64,000 nucleotides of DNA, taken from positions 166,951 through 230,950 of the forward strand of contig DXMV01000024.1 in assembly GCA_019414055.1 (NCBI GenBank). Direction: 5' to 3'. A program made the position numbers and the translations under genes. The notes under the pieces are model-generated. The model did no database searches. It was not told where the DNA came from and saw only the letters and a list, made by a program, of their open reading frames with translations. Source of the stretch: Collinsella sp. GTDB lineage: Bacteria > Actinomycetota > Coriobacteriia > Coriobacteriales > Coriobacteriaceae. Of the stretch, positions 26,964 to 34,905 are shown in pieces; position 1 is the first letter of the stretch, and each line of letters begins with the position of its first letter.

Positions 26964-28166
26964 TTAGGCCTGGAACCAACGGGCGGTGTTGCGCTCGTCG
27001 AGGGCCTTGAGGGTAGCGGCGGGATCGGCAACCTTCTGCAGGAACATCATGGCTGCGATGGCGTACGGCTTGTAACTGGCCTCCTTGTACATGCCCACAC
27101 GATGCATGTCGAAGACGTCGGCGTTGACCTCGCCGTGCTCGCAGGAGACACCGGAGATGTCGGCGGGCAGCGGATGCATAAAGATGGTGTCCTGGCCGTT
27201 GGCGGTCTTCTCCATGAGCTCGGTCGTGGAGCACCAGTCCTGATGGGTGGCGTTCTGGGCGAGTAGCTCCTTCTCGAGCGCTGCGATGCCGGCGTCGTCG
27301 CCCTCGGCGTACAGGTTGGTACGCTTCTCCATGGCGGCAAACGGAGCCCAGCTCTTGGGGATCACGATGTCGGCGCCCTCGAAGGCCTCGGCCATGGTGT
27401 TGACCTGCTTAAAGGTGGTGCCGGACTCGGCGGCGTAGCCCTTAGCGCGCTCGACGACCTCGGGCATGAGGTCGTAGCCCTCGGGGTGGGCCAGGGTGAC
27501 GTTCATGCCAAAGCGGGGCAGCAGGCTGATCAGCGACTGCGGGCAGGACAGCGGCTTGCCGTAAGAGGGCGAATAGGCCCAGGTGACGGCAACCTTCTTA
27601 CCCTTGAGGTTCTCGAGACCGCCAAACTCGTTGATGAGGTAGAGCATGTCGGCAGAGGACTGCGTGGGGTGATCGGAGTCGGACTGCAGGGAGATGAGCG
27701 TGGGACGGTGATCCAGAACGCCGTCCTCGTAAGCCTGCTGGACGGACTCGGAGACCTCGGCCATGTAGGCGTCGCCCTTGCCGATGTACATGTCGTCGCG
27801 GATGCCGATGACGTCGGCCATGAAGGAGATCATGGTAGCGGTCTCGCGGACGGTCTCGCCGTGAGCGATCTGGGACTTCTTCTCGTCCAGGTCCTGCAGC
27901 TCAAGGCCGAGCAGGTTGGCGGCCTTAGAGAAGGAGAAACGCGTACGGGTGGAGTTGTCACGGAACAGGGAGACGGCCAGACCAGAGTCGAAAATCTTGG
28001 ACGAAACGTTGTTCTCGCGCAGCTCGCGCAGGGCGTCGGCGACGATGTAGAGAGCCTTGAGCTCATCGGTGGTCTTATCCCAGGTGTGCAGGAAGTCGCT
28101 GCCGTACATACCCTTAAAATCGAGGCCGTTCAGCTGCTCGACGAGCTCGGTAAACTTAGCGTCCAT
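26964..28166 (-). CDS. ygeW: YgeW-family knotted carbamoyltransferase
   Basis: 400 aa. Carbamoyl phosphate motif SLFRDNSTRTRFSFSKA (STRTR), Q-rich HPTQSSADM, and the YgeW-type long loop; C-terminal HPLPADISGVSCEHGEV. The ATG at 28166 has AAAGGA 8 nt upstream. YgeW belongs to the transcarbamylase superfamily but its acceptor is not settled; in purine clusters a ureido/oxamate-type substrate is assumed. Cotranscribed with arcC. Confidence 0.9.
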   Translation of the reverse strand: MDAKFTELVEQLNGLDFKGMYGSDFLHTWDKTTDELKALYIVADALRELRENNVSSKIFDSGLAVSLFRDNSTRTRFSFSKAANLLGLELQDLDEKKSQIAHGETVRETATMISFMADVIGIRDDMYIGKGDAYMAEVSESVQQAYEDGVLDHRPTLISLQSDSDHPTQSSADMLYLINEFGGLENLKGKKVAVTWAYSPSYGKPLSCPQSLISLLPRFGMNVTLAHPEGYDLMPEVVERAKGYAAESGTTFKQVNTMAEAFEGADIVIPKSWAPFAAMEKRTNLYAEGDDAGIAALEKELLAQNATHQDWCSTTELMEKTANGQDTIFMHPLPADISGVSCEHGEVNADVFDMHRVGMYKEASYKPYAIAAMMFLQKVADPAATLKALDERNTARWFQA

Positions 28167-28317
28167 GTAAATATCCTTTCCAAAGATGAAACGATCGCAA
28201 TGAGTAGATGTGCTCCGGCATGCGCGTGTGGCTAGAACATGCAGAGCGCTATGACGAGGACCCGCTACCGTTGAGGAAGCATGGGAGATAACGACCGCGG
28301 GCCCCAAGTCAACAGGA

Positions 28318-28346
28318 GGTGCCGGGGGCATAAACTGTCCCCGGCT
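28318..28346 (-). promoter_or_regulatory. GC hairpin between ygeY and ygeW
   Basis: GCCGGGG and CCCCGGC pair around a short AT-rich loop in the 201-nt gap; could be a processing or partial termination signal that sets different ygeY and ygeW levels. The rest of the gap shows nothing else. Confidence 0.4.
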
Positions 28347-28367
28347 CAACAAAATCGAGGAATGGGA

Positions 28368-29753
28368 CTAGTCGATCTTGTTGTTGGTCAGACCGGCGCG
28401 GAACACGGTGGCGTCGCCATCGGCCTGGCTCGGATCGTAGAGGTTCAGGGCAGCCACATACATGGCGGCAGCGGTGACCAGGTCGTCCTTGTAGGTGACC
28501 TCGTTGGGAGCGTGAGCCTGAGACTCGGCACCCGGGCCAAAGCCGACGCAGGGGATGCCATAGCGGCCCTGGATGGAAACGCAGTTCGTGGAGAAGGTCC
28601 ACTTGTCGCACAGCGGACGACCGGTGCGCTTGTCCATGCTGGGCTCGCAGCCGATGCGCTCGTCACCGAACATGGCCTTGTGGGCGTCGACGAGGGCCTT
28701 GACGTGCGGAGCGGTCTCCTTGTTGATCCACGTGGGGAAGTAAGCCTCGGTCTCGTAGACCTCGCCGGTCCAGGACGGACGGTCGTACATGTACATGGAG
28801 ACCTTCACGTCGTCGCCGTACTTCTTGGCGGCCGGCAGGTTGCGGATCTCGTCCAGGCAGGACTCCCAGGTCTCACCGGCGGTCATGCGGCGGTCGATGG
28901 AGATGGCGCAGGAGTCAGCGACAGCGCAGCGGCTGGGGCTGGTGTAGAAGATCTGGCTGACGGTGCAGGTGCCGCGGCCCAGGAAGCGGGCATCCTCGTA
29001 GTGCTTGGGGTTGTACTTGGGGTCGAGCATCTTGACGAGACCCTTGATGTCGGTCGACTCGTCGCAGCCGTTGTTGTTGAGGGCGCGGACGTCGGCGATG
29101 ATGTCGGCCATCTTGTAGATGGCGTTGTCGCCGCGGTCGGGAGCGGAGCCGTGGCAGGAGGTGCCGTGAACGTCGACGCGGATCTCCATGCGGCCGCGGT
29201 GACCGCGATAGATGCCGCCGTCGGTGGGCTCGGTGGAAATGACGAACTCGGGCTTAATGCCGTCCTTGTTGTAGATGTACTGCCAGCACATGCCGTCGCA
29301 GTCCTCTTCCTGGACGGTGCCGACGACCATGATCTTGTAGCCCTCGGGGATGAGGCCCATGTCCTTCATCATCTTGGCAGCATAGGTAGCAGAAGCCATG
29401 CCGCCCTCCTGGTCGGAGCCGCCGCGGCCGTAAATGATCTCGTCGGTCTCGTAGCCCTCATAGGGATCGGCATCCCAGTTCTCGATGTTGCCGATGCCGA
29501 CGGTGTCGATGTGGGAGTCGATGGCGATGATCTTGTCGCCCTCGCCCATAAAGCCCATGACGTTGCCTAGGCCGTCGACCTTGACCTCGTCATAGCCAAG
29601 GCTCTCCATCTCGGCCTTGATGCAGGCAACAACCTCACCCTCCTCGCAGGACTCAGAGGGGTGGGAGATCATGGCGCGCAGAAAGCGAGTCATATCAGCA
29701 CGATGGGACTCAGCAGCAGCCTTGATAGCGTCGAAATCGAGTTCTTTAGCCAT
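28368..29753 (-). CDS. ygeY: YgeY-family M20 metallopeptidase/deacylase
   Basis: 461 aa M20 di-zinc hydrolase: AIDSHIDTVGIGN (first metal Asp), GRGGSDQEGGMAS (bridging Asp), TVQEEDCDG (Glu-Glu) and EPTDGGIYRGHRG. Lid domain in the middle (HGTSCHGSAPDRGDNAIYKM). YgeY is conserved beside ygeX and ygeW and presumed to deacylate or decarbamoylate an intermediate supplying diaminopropionate; substrate unproved. AAAGG upstream of the ATG. Confidence 0.9.
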   Translation of the reverse strand: MAKELDFDAIKAAAESHRADMTRFLRAMISHPSESCEEGEVVACIKAEMESLGYDEVKVDGLGNVMGFMGEGDKIIAIDSHIDTVGIGNIENWDADPYEGYETDEIIYGRGGSDQEGGMASATYAAKMMKDMGLIPEGYKIMVVGTVQEEDCDGMCWQYIYNKDGIKPEFVISTEPTDGGIYRGHRGRMEIRVDVHGTSCHGSAPDRGDNAIYKMADIIADVRALNNNGCDESTDIKGLVKMLDPKYNPKHYEDARFLGRGTCTVSQIFYTSPSRCAVADSCAISIDRRMTAGETWESCLDEIRNLPAAKKYGDDVKVSMYMYDRPSWTGEVYETEAYFPTWINKETAPHVKALVDAHKAMFGDERIGCEPSMDKRTGRPLCDKWTFSTNCVSIQGRYGIPCVGFGPGAESQAHAPNEVTYKDDLVTAAAMYVAALNLYDPSQADGDATVFRAGLTNNKID

Positions 29754-29788
29754 TGTTCATAACCTTTCAAACGAAGGAATCTACCTGT

Positions 29789-29913
29789 GAGGTGGCGGAG
29801 CGATACCTATTTACTCCGCTGCTCGGACAGTCCTGCGCAAGACGGAAAGCACATTAAGTGCTTTCCTTTGCGTGCGGAACTCGCGACGGAGCAAATAGGT
29901 ATCGCTCCGCCTC
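29789..29913. repeat. Large nested palindrome between ygeX and ygeY
   Basis: Outer arms 29794-29818 and 29887-29911 match in 24 of 25 positions (GGCGGAGCGATACCTATTT core); an inner perfect stem GGAAAGCAC/GTGCTTTCC lies at 29834-29842 and 29848-29856. No copy of these arms is seen elsewhere in the window. In mRNA it would form a long two-tier stem between two operon genes. Confidence 0.75.
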
Positions 29914-29985
29914 CCGGGTTCATGCATCTGCAGGACATAGGGGGTCTAATAGGAATTTGGCGCGGCGCGTTGCGCCGCCCAACGA

Positions 29986-31200
29986 TTAGCAGGTCGGATA
30001 TTCGCCTTCCCAAACAATGCGGCGATACTGGTCGGGGTCCGTGTCGCCTTCCGTGGAGAAGCAGAGCACGGAGCTCGTCTTGTCCAGGCCGATGAGCTCC
30101 TTGAGCTCAGCGTACTCGGGATCGAGCATGAGAGTCTCGACCAGGCCGGTGGTCACGGCGCCGGACTCGCCGGAGATGACGCGCGGGTCGCCCTTCTCGG
30201 GAGCGCCCAGGGTGCGCATGCCGCGAGCGGTGACCCAGTCGGGGCAGGACACGAAGGCGGTGGTGTGGTTGCGCAGGATATCCCAGCCCAGAATGTTGGG
30301 CTCGCCGCAGCACAGGCCGGCCATGATGGAGGGCATGTCGCCGTCCACGATGCGCGGATCGCCGTCGCCGGCGGCAGCGCCCTTGTACAGGCAGGCGGCG
30401 GGAGCGCACTCGACCACGACGAAGGTGGGCGGGTTATCGGGGTACAGGTTGGTGAAGTAGCCCACCACGGCGCCGGCCAGCGAGCCTACACCGGCCTGAA
30501 CAAAGACGTGCGTCGGGCGGTTGATGGCCATCTCGCGCAGCTGCTCGGCAGCCTCGGAAGCCATGGTGCCGTAGCCCTCCATGATCCAGGACGGAATCTT
30601 CTCGTAGCCCTCCCAGGCGGTGTCCTGAACGATGACGCCGCGCTCGCAGGCATCGGCCTCGGCGGCGGCCATGCGCACGCACTCGTCGTAGTTGACCTCT
30701 TCGATGGTCACCGTGGCGCCCTCGGCGGCGATGTTATCGAAGCGGGGCTTGGTGGAACCCTTGGGCATGTGCACGACGGCCTTCTGGCCCAGCTTGTTGG
30801 CAGCCCATGCCACGCCGCGGCCATGGTTGCCGTCGGTGGCGGTAAAGAAGGTAGCCTGGCCAAAGTCCTTGGCAAGCTGATCGGAGGTCAGGTAATCGAA
30901 GGTGCACTCGGCAACGTCCTTGCCGGTCTCGTCGGCAATGTAGTTGGCCATGGCAAACGAACCGCCCAGAACCTTAAAGGCATTGAGGCCAAAGCGATAG
31001 CTCTCGTCCTTAACGCACAGGTTGGACAGGCCCAGGCGTGCGGCCTGGCCGTCCAGGCGGGCAAGCGGAGTGACGGTGTACTGGGGGAACGACTGGTGGA
31101 AGGCGCGGGCCTTCTTCACGTGGTCGAGGCTCATAATTCCCAAGTGCTTGTCATCGCTCTTGGGCATCGTGTTGCCCGCCCACTGGATCTTATCGGCCAT
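29986..31200 (-). CDS. ygeX: Diaminopropionate ammonia-lyase
   Basis: 404 aa fold-type II PLP enzyme. PLP Lys76 in SYRFGLNAFKVLGGS; TATDGNHGRGVAWAA phosphate/PLP loop; VQAGVGSLAGAVVGY glycine loop. Splits 2,3-diaminopropionate to pyruvate and two ammonia. RBS AAGGAG upstream of ATG 31200. First gene of the ygeX-ygeY-ygeW-arcC series, divergent from a YheO/DauR-type regulator; two AACAAA-N3-TTTGTT sites lie in the shared promoter region. Confidence 0.94.
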   Translation of the reverse strand: MADKIQWAGNTMPKSDDKHLGIMSLDHVKKARAFHQSFPQYTVTPLARLDGQAARLGLSNLCVKDESYRFGLNAFKVLGGSFAMANYIADETGKDVAECTFDYLTSDQLAKDFGQATFFTATDGNHGRGVAWAANKLGQKAVVHMPKGSTKPRFDNIAAEGATVTIEEVNYDECVRMAAAEADACERGVIVQDTAWEGYEKIPSWIMEGYGTMASEAAEQLREMAINRPTHVFVQAGVGSLAGAVVGYFTNLYPDNPPTFVVVECAPAACLYKGAAAGDGDPRIVDGDMPSIMAGLCCGEPNILGWDILRNHTTAFVSCPDWVTARGMRTLGAPEKGDPRVISGESGAVTTGLVETLMLDPEYAELKELIGLDKTSSVLCFSTEGDTDPDQYRRIVWEGEYPTC

Positions 31201-31292
31201 ACGGTGAACTCCTTAAGTTCTCTCTTGCCGGCCCCCGCATACGCGTTTCAGCCCATTCCCATTCATGCGGCTGAACTTTTATGTGGATGCCA

Positions 31293-31358
31293 AACAAAAA
31301 GTTTGTTAGCACTGTTCTATCACACTTTTTGAATGGAAAACCTAACAAATTGTTTGTT
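31293..31358. promoter_or_regulatory. Pair of identical inverted repeats in the ygeX/regulator divergent promoter
   Basis: AACAAA-AAG-TTTGTT at 31293-31307 and AACAAA-TTG-TTTGTT at 31344-31358: two perfect 6+3+6 palindromes with centres 51 bp apart, close to five helical turns. Best candidate operators for the YheO/DauR-type protein encoded next door. Confidence 0.65.
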
Positions 31359-31477
31359 GCCGTAATCGGTACCTTTTCGCCGCCGAACGGTCGCATAACG
31401 CAGCGATGCTTTCGTTATTTGCGAACAGGTGTGGTTTATGGCACAGTGAGCCCAAACTAATTTTTAGGAAGGCACCT

Positions 31478-32131
31478 ATGACCCCCGCACAGATTGAGTT
31501 TTACAAGCGTCTTGCGCGCAGCCTGGCGCTACAGTTTGGCCCCAACTGCGAAATCGTCGTCCACGATCTGGAGACCGAGGACATGGACCACTCTATCGTG
31601 GTGATTGAAAACGGCCACATCAGCGGACGTAAACTGGGCGACGGCCCCAGCCATATTGTGCTCGAGTCCATGCACGAGGATGCCGCCGAGATCCACGACC
31701 GCGCGCCGTACCTCACCAAGACCGCAGATGGCAAGCTACTCAAATCGTCGACCATCTTCATTCGCGACGACGCCGGCAACCCCGTTGGCATTATGGGCAT
31801 CAACTTTGACATCACGCTCATGAAGGCGTTTGAGCGTTCGCTCGACGCGCTCACCGGCACGGGCGACAAGGGATACACCGAGCCCGAGCCCATCACCAAA
31901 AACATCGGCGACCTGCTCGAGGATCTGCTGCGCGAGTGCGAGCAGTACGTGGGCAAGCCCGCGGCACTCATGACCAAAGACGAGCGCATCCGCGCCATTG
32001 GCTACCTCGACCGTCGCGGCGCCTTCCTCATCTCCAAGTCGAGCGAACGCGCCTGCGAGTTCTTTGGCATCTCTAAGTACAGCTTCTACAGCTACCTCAA
32101 CGAGGCCAAGGCAGAGGCCGACGACAAATAG
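31478..32131 (+). CDS. YheO/DauR-type transcriptional regulator (PAS_6 + HTH_22)
   Basis: 217 aa. N-terminal YheO-like PAS domain (CEIVVHDLETEDMDHSIVVI, NGHISGRKLGDGP, PVGIMGINFDIT) and a C-terminal HTH (GYLDRRGAFLISKSSERACE, FFGISKYSFYSYLNEA). ATG 31478 follows AGGAAGG. Family members such as DauR respond to amino acids. Divergent from ygeX, so it probably controls the catabolic operon. A second, diverged copy is at 52115. Confidence 0.85.
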   Translation: MTPAQIEFYKRLARSLALQFGPNCEIVVHDLETEDMDHSIVVIENGHISGRKLGDGPSHIVLESMHEDAAEIHDRAPYLTKTADGKLLKSSTIFIRDDAGNPVGIMGINFDITLMKAFERSLDALTGTGDKGYTEPEPITKNIGDLLEDLLRECEQYVGKPAALMTKDERIRAIGYLDRRGAFLISKSSERACEFFGISKYSFYSYLNEAKAEADDK

Positions 32132-32212
32132 TCAGCGCGCCCGCATCCCTCCCCTTTTGGGCGCGAGTTCTGGAATGCGCGAATCCGAGAGTCGGCCGCA
32201 AGGCAAGTTCCA

Positions 32213-32218
32213 TATAAT
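32213..32218 (+). promoter_or_regulatory. Likely -10 box (TATAAT) before the 32254 gene
   Basis: A consensus TATAAT lies 36 nt before the proposed start. No good -35 is seen at 16-18 bp. Confidence 0.35.
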
Positions 32219-32253
32219 CGATGAATGTGAGCATTTCGAAAGGATGGGACAAG

Positions 32254-33255
32254 ATGGGGTCGAGCAACGCATCACGCAACGGCCGCGGAGGCACCGCTTC
32301 TGGCGCCAGGCATGCGAAACACGCGTTTGACGAGGGCGAAGAGGGCCTTTTTGCGCTGAGCCTCGACGACGTGATGAGCGACCGCCCCTGGACCGCCGAG
32401 GAGCTCATGGGCGGCGGGGTTCGCCCAACAAGTGCAAAGCACGCACCTTCCGCCACGCCCGCGCCGGCATCTGTGCCCGCGGACGACTTTGCCACCCGTC
32501 CCATCGTGCAGGCGACGCGTAAAGCCGCCCCCGCACCCCGTCCTGCTAGCGATCCGTCCGAGACGGCGGCGTTTCTCGCTGCAGCGGCACAGCGCCCCAC
32601 GGCAGACAACACGATTCACTACGCTGCCCCGCAGCAGTCGGCATACACGACTCCCGAGCCCGAGCTCGAGCCGCCTGTCATGGATCTGGATGATCTTTCC
32701 AACCGCCAGTTTGCCTTTGATTCCTGGGCGGCGGCAGATCTGGACGAGACCTCGGGCGGCATGCCGGCACTCGACATTCCGGTAAACCCCCTGTTTGCGG
32801 CTGCCGAGGAACACGACTCCGCTCACGACAACACCGCAGCATACGCCAACCGCCCGAGGAAACAGCCTCGCGCCAGCCGCATCGAAACCGAGGATTACGG
32901 TCAAACGTCGAGCGACTATTCTCGCGACCCGTTTGCCGCCACGCCCGCTCCCGATTACAACCAAGCGAGCGTAAAGGCAGCCTCGGCATCGTCGTATACC
33001 CACGGCACCGACGATAGGCGCGCTGCCGATTACCACACCGAAGAAGAACCGCCGCGCTTTTCGGAGTTTTCGCAGGCGGCAAAGGTTGTCTTTATCGCCA
33101 TCATCATCGCCCTGCTCGGCGTGATCGCGTTTGAGGGATTCCAGCTATTCCGCGGCCCCACCGCATCCGAATCGGCAACGCAGCAAAAAGAGGACGACAA
33201 CCAGCACCTGGACATCAACACCCTCAAAGGCGACCCCAACGACGGAGACGAGTAG
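32254..33255 (+). CDS. Hypothetical protein, disordered with one C-terminal TM helix
   Basis: 333 aa, family not recognised. Residues 1-~265 are low-complexity and Ala/Pro/Asp-rich with an early conserved-looking ALSLDDVMSDRPWTAEEL and a second DLDDLSNRQFAFDSWA; a single TM segment (KVVFIAIIIALLGVIAF) lies near 277-293, then a short acidic tail outside or inside. The architecture suggests a tail-anchored or bitopic protein with a long flexible domain. Start ATG 32254 has AAAGGA 9 nt upstream; an ATG 11 codons earlier is possible. Convergent with the DUF4143 gene. Confidence 0.6.
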   Translation: MGSSNASRNGRGGTASGARHAKHAFDEGEEGLFALSLDDVMSDRPWTAEELMGGGVRPTSAKHAPSATPAPASVPADDFATRPIVQATRKAAPAPRPASDPSETAAFLAAAAQRPTADNTIHYAAPQQSAYTTPEPELEPPVMDLDDLSNRQFAFDSWAAADLDETSGGMPALDIPVNPLFAAAEEHDSAHDNTAAYANRPRKQPRASRIETEDYGQTSSDYSRDPFAATPAPDYNQASVKAASASSYTHGTDDRRAADYHTEEEPPRFSEFSQAAKVVFIAIIIALLGVIAFEGFQLFRGPTASESATQQKEDDNQHLDINTLKGDPNDGDE

Positions 33256-33292
33256 CGAGGGTTAAGGGAGGGCCGGAAGAGCCGGCGGCATG

Positions 33293-34615
33293 TTACGGCT
33301 CCAAAAGCCCTGCCATAAAGATGGGCAGATACAGCACGTCACCATCGCGGTGAAGATTACATTCCGCAAGTACCAGGGCGCGATCGATTCCGTAGCCCTT
33401 CGTCGCGAGCGCGTTGTCGAGCGCCGCATGGGACTTAAAGCTCTTGCCCGACTTGACCTCGATGGCAAGGACCTCCCCATCGAGCGTCTCCTCCACAAAA
33501 TCGAGCTCGCCGACTTTTTTAGACGTAAAGTAGCGCAATCTGAATCCGTGGGCTTTGAGCTCTTGGGCAACGAAGCCCTCAAACGCCGCCCCCATGTTCA
33601 TGCCAAAGGCGTCTTCCGCCTCCCCATCAAAAACGCCTTGGGCGACCCTTTTGGAATACGACGACATGAGCATTCCGGTGTCCAAGTAAAACAGCTTGAA
33701 CAGATTTCGTTGCTCCCCCAATAAAAGGGGTGCCACGGGCGCCGTTACGTTATAGACGGGAAGCGCGACACCCGCCTCCGATAGCCAGAGAAAATGATCT
33801 GTCACCTGCGAAAAACGTTTGACACCGTTAATCGATGACAGTTTGAATCGCTTGTTTTTGGAGCCGGCCTCGCTGGGAATCAGATCATAGATATCGCGAA
33901 TAACCAAGCGTAGCTCAGGCGGAGCGTACTTTGCGATGTCATCGCGATACAGGGCGTGAAGATCGCGATGGATGTTTCGAACCTCGTCGACATTGCGCGT
34001 CGCCAAGAAGGAATTGACCGCGTCGGGCATGCCCCCCACCACCACATACTGATGGAACAGATTGAGCAAGCGATCATACAGATAGCCGGGGAGCTCCTTT
34101 TCGTCCTTTAGACAACCCCTGAGCATGTCAAACGCTCCGGCAGCAACGCCGCTTGCCCAGCAGAACTCCTCAAAGTCGAGTGGGTACATCTGGACCTGCT
34201 CGACATACCCCACCGGCAGGGAATCGATGCCCTCGAGCTCAACGCCAAGGAGCGATCCGGTAAGGATGTATCGAAAGTCGCCGCGCTGGACCAGGTATTT
34301 GATAAACGTCACTACGTTGGGGCATCGCTGCACCTCGTCGATAACCACAACGGTCTTGTTCGCAACCATCGGCTGCGTTGCAGCAATAGACATGCGCATA
34401 AGCAGGTCATCCGCGCTTTTTGCCGCCAAAAACGAATCGCGCACGGACGCGTCGGCGATAAGGTCGAACGTCACGACATTTTCGAACGATTCGCTTGCAA
34501 AGATGTTGACCAAATATGACTTTCCTACCTGTCGGGCGCCCTTGACCAAAAGAGCCTTGTTAGGCGACGAGGCAAGCCAGGATTCAAACTGTGCTTTTGC
34601 TTTTCTTTGCAGCAT
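33293..34615 (-). CDS. AAA ATPase with DUF4143 (AAA_14 family)
   Basis: 440 aa. Walker A VKGARQVGKSYLV near residue 25, Walker B VVVIDEVQRCP, sensor-like YILTGSLLG, then the C-terminal DUF4143 nuclease-like domain with ENE..-type pattern VGELDFVEETLDGEVLAIEV (PD-(D/E)xK-like). Cellular role of this very common family is unknown. ATG 34615 is preferred, with AAGGGG upstream; the frame stays open for 85 more codons but there it reads through four 33-bp direct repeats that look like DNA sites. Confidence 0.85.
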   Translation of the reverse strand: MLQRKAKAQFESWLASSPNKALLVKGARQVGKSYLVNIFASESFENVVTFDLIADASVRDSFLAAKSADDLLMRMSIAATQPMVANKTVVVIDEVQRCPNVVTFIKYLVQRGDFRYILTGSLLGVELEGIDSLPVGYVEQVQMYPLDFEEFCWASGVAAGAFDMLRGCLKDEKELPGYLYDRLLNLFHQYVVVGGMPDAVNSFLATRNVDEVRNIHRDLHALYRDDIAKYAPPELRLVIRDIYDLIPSEAGSKNKRFKLSSINGVKRFSQVTDHFLWLSEAGVALPVYNVTAPVAPLLLGEQRNLFKLFYLDTGMLMSSYSKRVAQGVFDGEAEDAFGMNMGAAFEGFVAQELKAHGFRLRYFTSKKVGELDFVEETLDGEVLAIEVKSGKSFKSHAALDNALATKGYGIDRALVLAECNLHRDGDVLYLPIFMAGLLEP

Positions 34616-34655
34616 AAGCGTACCCCTTATTACGTGCTGTTTTAGCACTATGATA

Positions 34656-34764
34656 CACTTTTCCGTGGTTGCTAGGTGCTCATTTCGACACTTTTTCGAT
34701 GTTTTAAAGTGTATATTACGACACTTTTCCGTACTTTTATACCAGCCAATATTGCACTTTTCCG
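34656..34764. repeat. Four direct repeats, exact 33-bp period, before the DUF4143 gene
   Basis: CACTTTTCCG (or one-base variants) at 34656, 34689, 34722 and 34755; on the coding strand CGGAAAAGTG. The nearest copy is 41 bp before the ATG and overlaps a TATCAT -10-like box. The 33-bp period is three helical turns, so bound protein would line up on one DNA face. This fills the 290-nt gap before the GmrSD-like gene's terminator. Confidence 0.75.
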
Positions 34765-34871
34765 GATTTAGGCCGAATAATTGCCCGCGATTCCGACACC
34801 AACCGACCAAGAGCAGCCTCTCCCACCAGATGCGCTTTACGGTGAAGAGCCACCAACAAATCTGAGGCAAT

Positions 34872-34902
34872 GAAGGCCGGGGGGGGCCAATCCCCGGCCT
34901 TC
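34872..34902 (-). terminator. Terminator of the GmrSD-like gene
   Basis: GAAGGCCGGGG (34872-34882) pairs perfectly with CCCCGGCCTTC (34892-34902) just past the stop codon. Confidence 0.75.
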
Positions 34903-34905
34903 AAC

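Noticed and set aside
34656..34764. CRISPR array
   Set aside because: Repeats are only 10 bp, with no conserved 23-47 bp repeat and no cas genes; same for the 23-bp array at 42127.
34616..34870. N-terminal extension of the DUF4143 protein containing 11-residue repeats (EKC.. pattern)
   Set aside because: The repeats are 33-bp DNA direct repeats; the RBS and family start are at 34615, and the second DUF4143 locus has a non-triplet 23-bp period.
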